Below, in pieces: positions 52,770 to 52,805 of a stretch of 52,805 bases of DNA. Position numbers and translations under genes: made by a program. Positions within the stretch are counted from its first letter, which is position 1. Each line of letters starts with the position of its first letter. Source of the stretch: Hydrogenispora ethanolica. Lineage in GTDB: Bacteria; Bacillota; UBA4882; UBA8346. The notes below the pieces were generated by a model. The model was given only the letters and a program-made list of their open reading frames with translations, did no database searches and was not told the origin of the DNA. The stretch lies in the NCBI RefSeq assembly GCF_004340685.1, contig NZ_SLUN01000040.1, forward strand, positions 1 to 52,805. The letters run 5' to 3'.

Positions 52770-52805
52770 CATACTATGTCCGATAAGCATATTGATGAAA
52801 TAGCA

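Overview
The window looks like chromosomal DNA of a saccharolytic, probably spore-forming member of the Bacillota (Firmicutes). The signs are sigma-A type promoters, strong GGAGG ribosome binding sites with many TTG/GTG starts, a T-box type leader before aspS, LacI/GntR regulated sugar operons, a Spo0E-like protein and a YwmB-like protein. Most of the window is GC-rich; the part from about 41.6 kb onward is visibly more AT-rich. I cannot name the genus from sequence alone.

Layout. 1-0.9 kb: repeats only. 0.9-8.4 kb (minus strand): an operon of substrate-binding protein, two permeases, LacI regulator, GH94 phosphorylase and cupin. 8.9-11.5 kb: alaS. 12.2-18.3 kb: single genes and pairs (PHP histidinol-phosphatase, TetR with divergent iron-sulfur flavoprotein and metallo-beta-lactamase fold protein, YwmB-like protein, MFS exporter, 4Fe-4S membrane protein with a CsoR-like operator). 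18.5-26.2 kb: LacI regulator, alpha-glucoside-type ABC importer and a GH65 phosphorylase fused to beta-phosphoglucomutase. 26.3-29.9 kb: two small genes, a long repeat-rich stretch and a thioesterase. 29.9-36.2 kb: LacI regulator, GH2 glycosidase and a third importer. 36.4-38.4 kb: T-box leader and aspS. 38.9-42.6 kb: TIM-barrel epimerase-like gene, a frameshifted acetyltransferase, XRE regulator, Spo0E-like gene. 43.5-52.6 kb: GntR-controlled operon with SIS protein, PfkB kinase, GH4 glycosidase, a fourth importer and a GatZ/KbaZ-like protein. The window ends in a boxA-like sequence of the kind found ahead of rRNA genes.

How the genes work together. Four separate oligosaccharide importers each have a binding protein and two permeases but no ATPase, so a shared ATPase elsewhere is likely. 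Each is paired with a different glycoside-breaking enzyme: GH94 phosphorolysis (alpha-glucose 1-phosphate), GH65 phosphorolysis plus built-in mutase (beta-glucose 1-phosphate to glucose 6-phosphate), GH2 hydrolysis, and GH4 NAD-dependent cleavage followed by a tagatose-type route. Operators can be read for several regulators, and two of the LacI regulators appear to use almost the same site.

The most unusual material is non-coding: three arrays of a 21-bp repeat in which DnaA-box nonamers (TTATNCACA) recur in a fixed 21-bp phase; a 253-bp MITE-like insertion in one array whose removal restores the phase exactly; five copies of a structured ~130-bp repeat; and an aspS T-box leader that lacks a recognisable distal Stem I and contains extra copies of its terminator arms, one of them inside the coding region.
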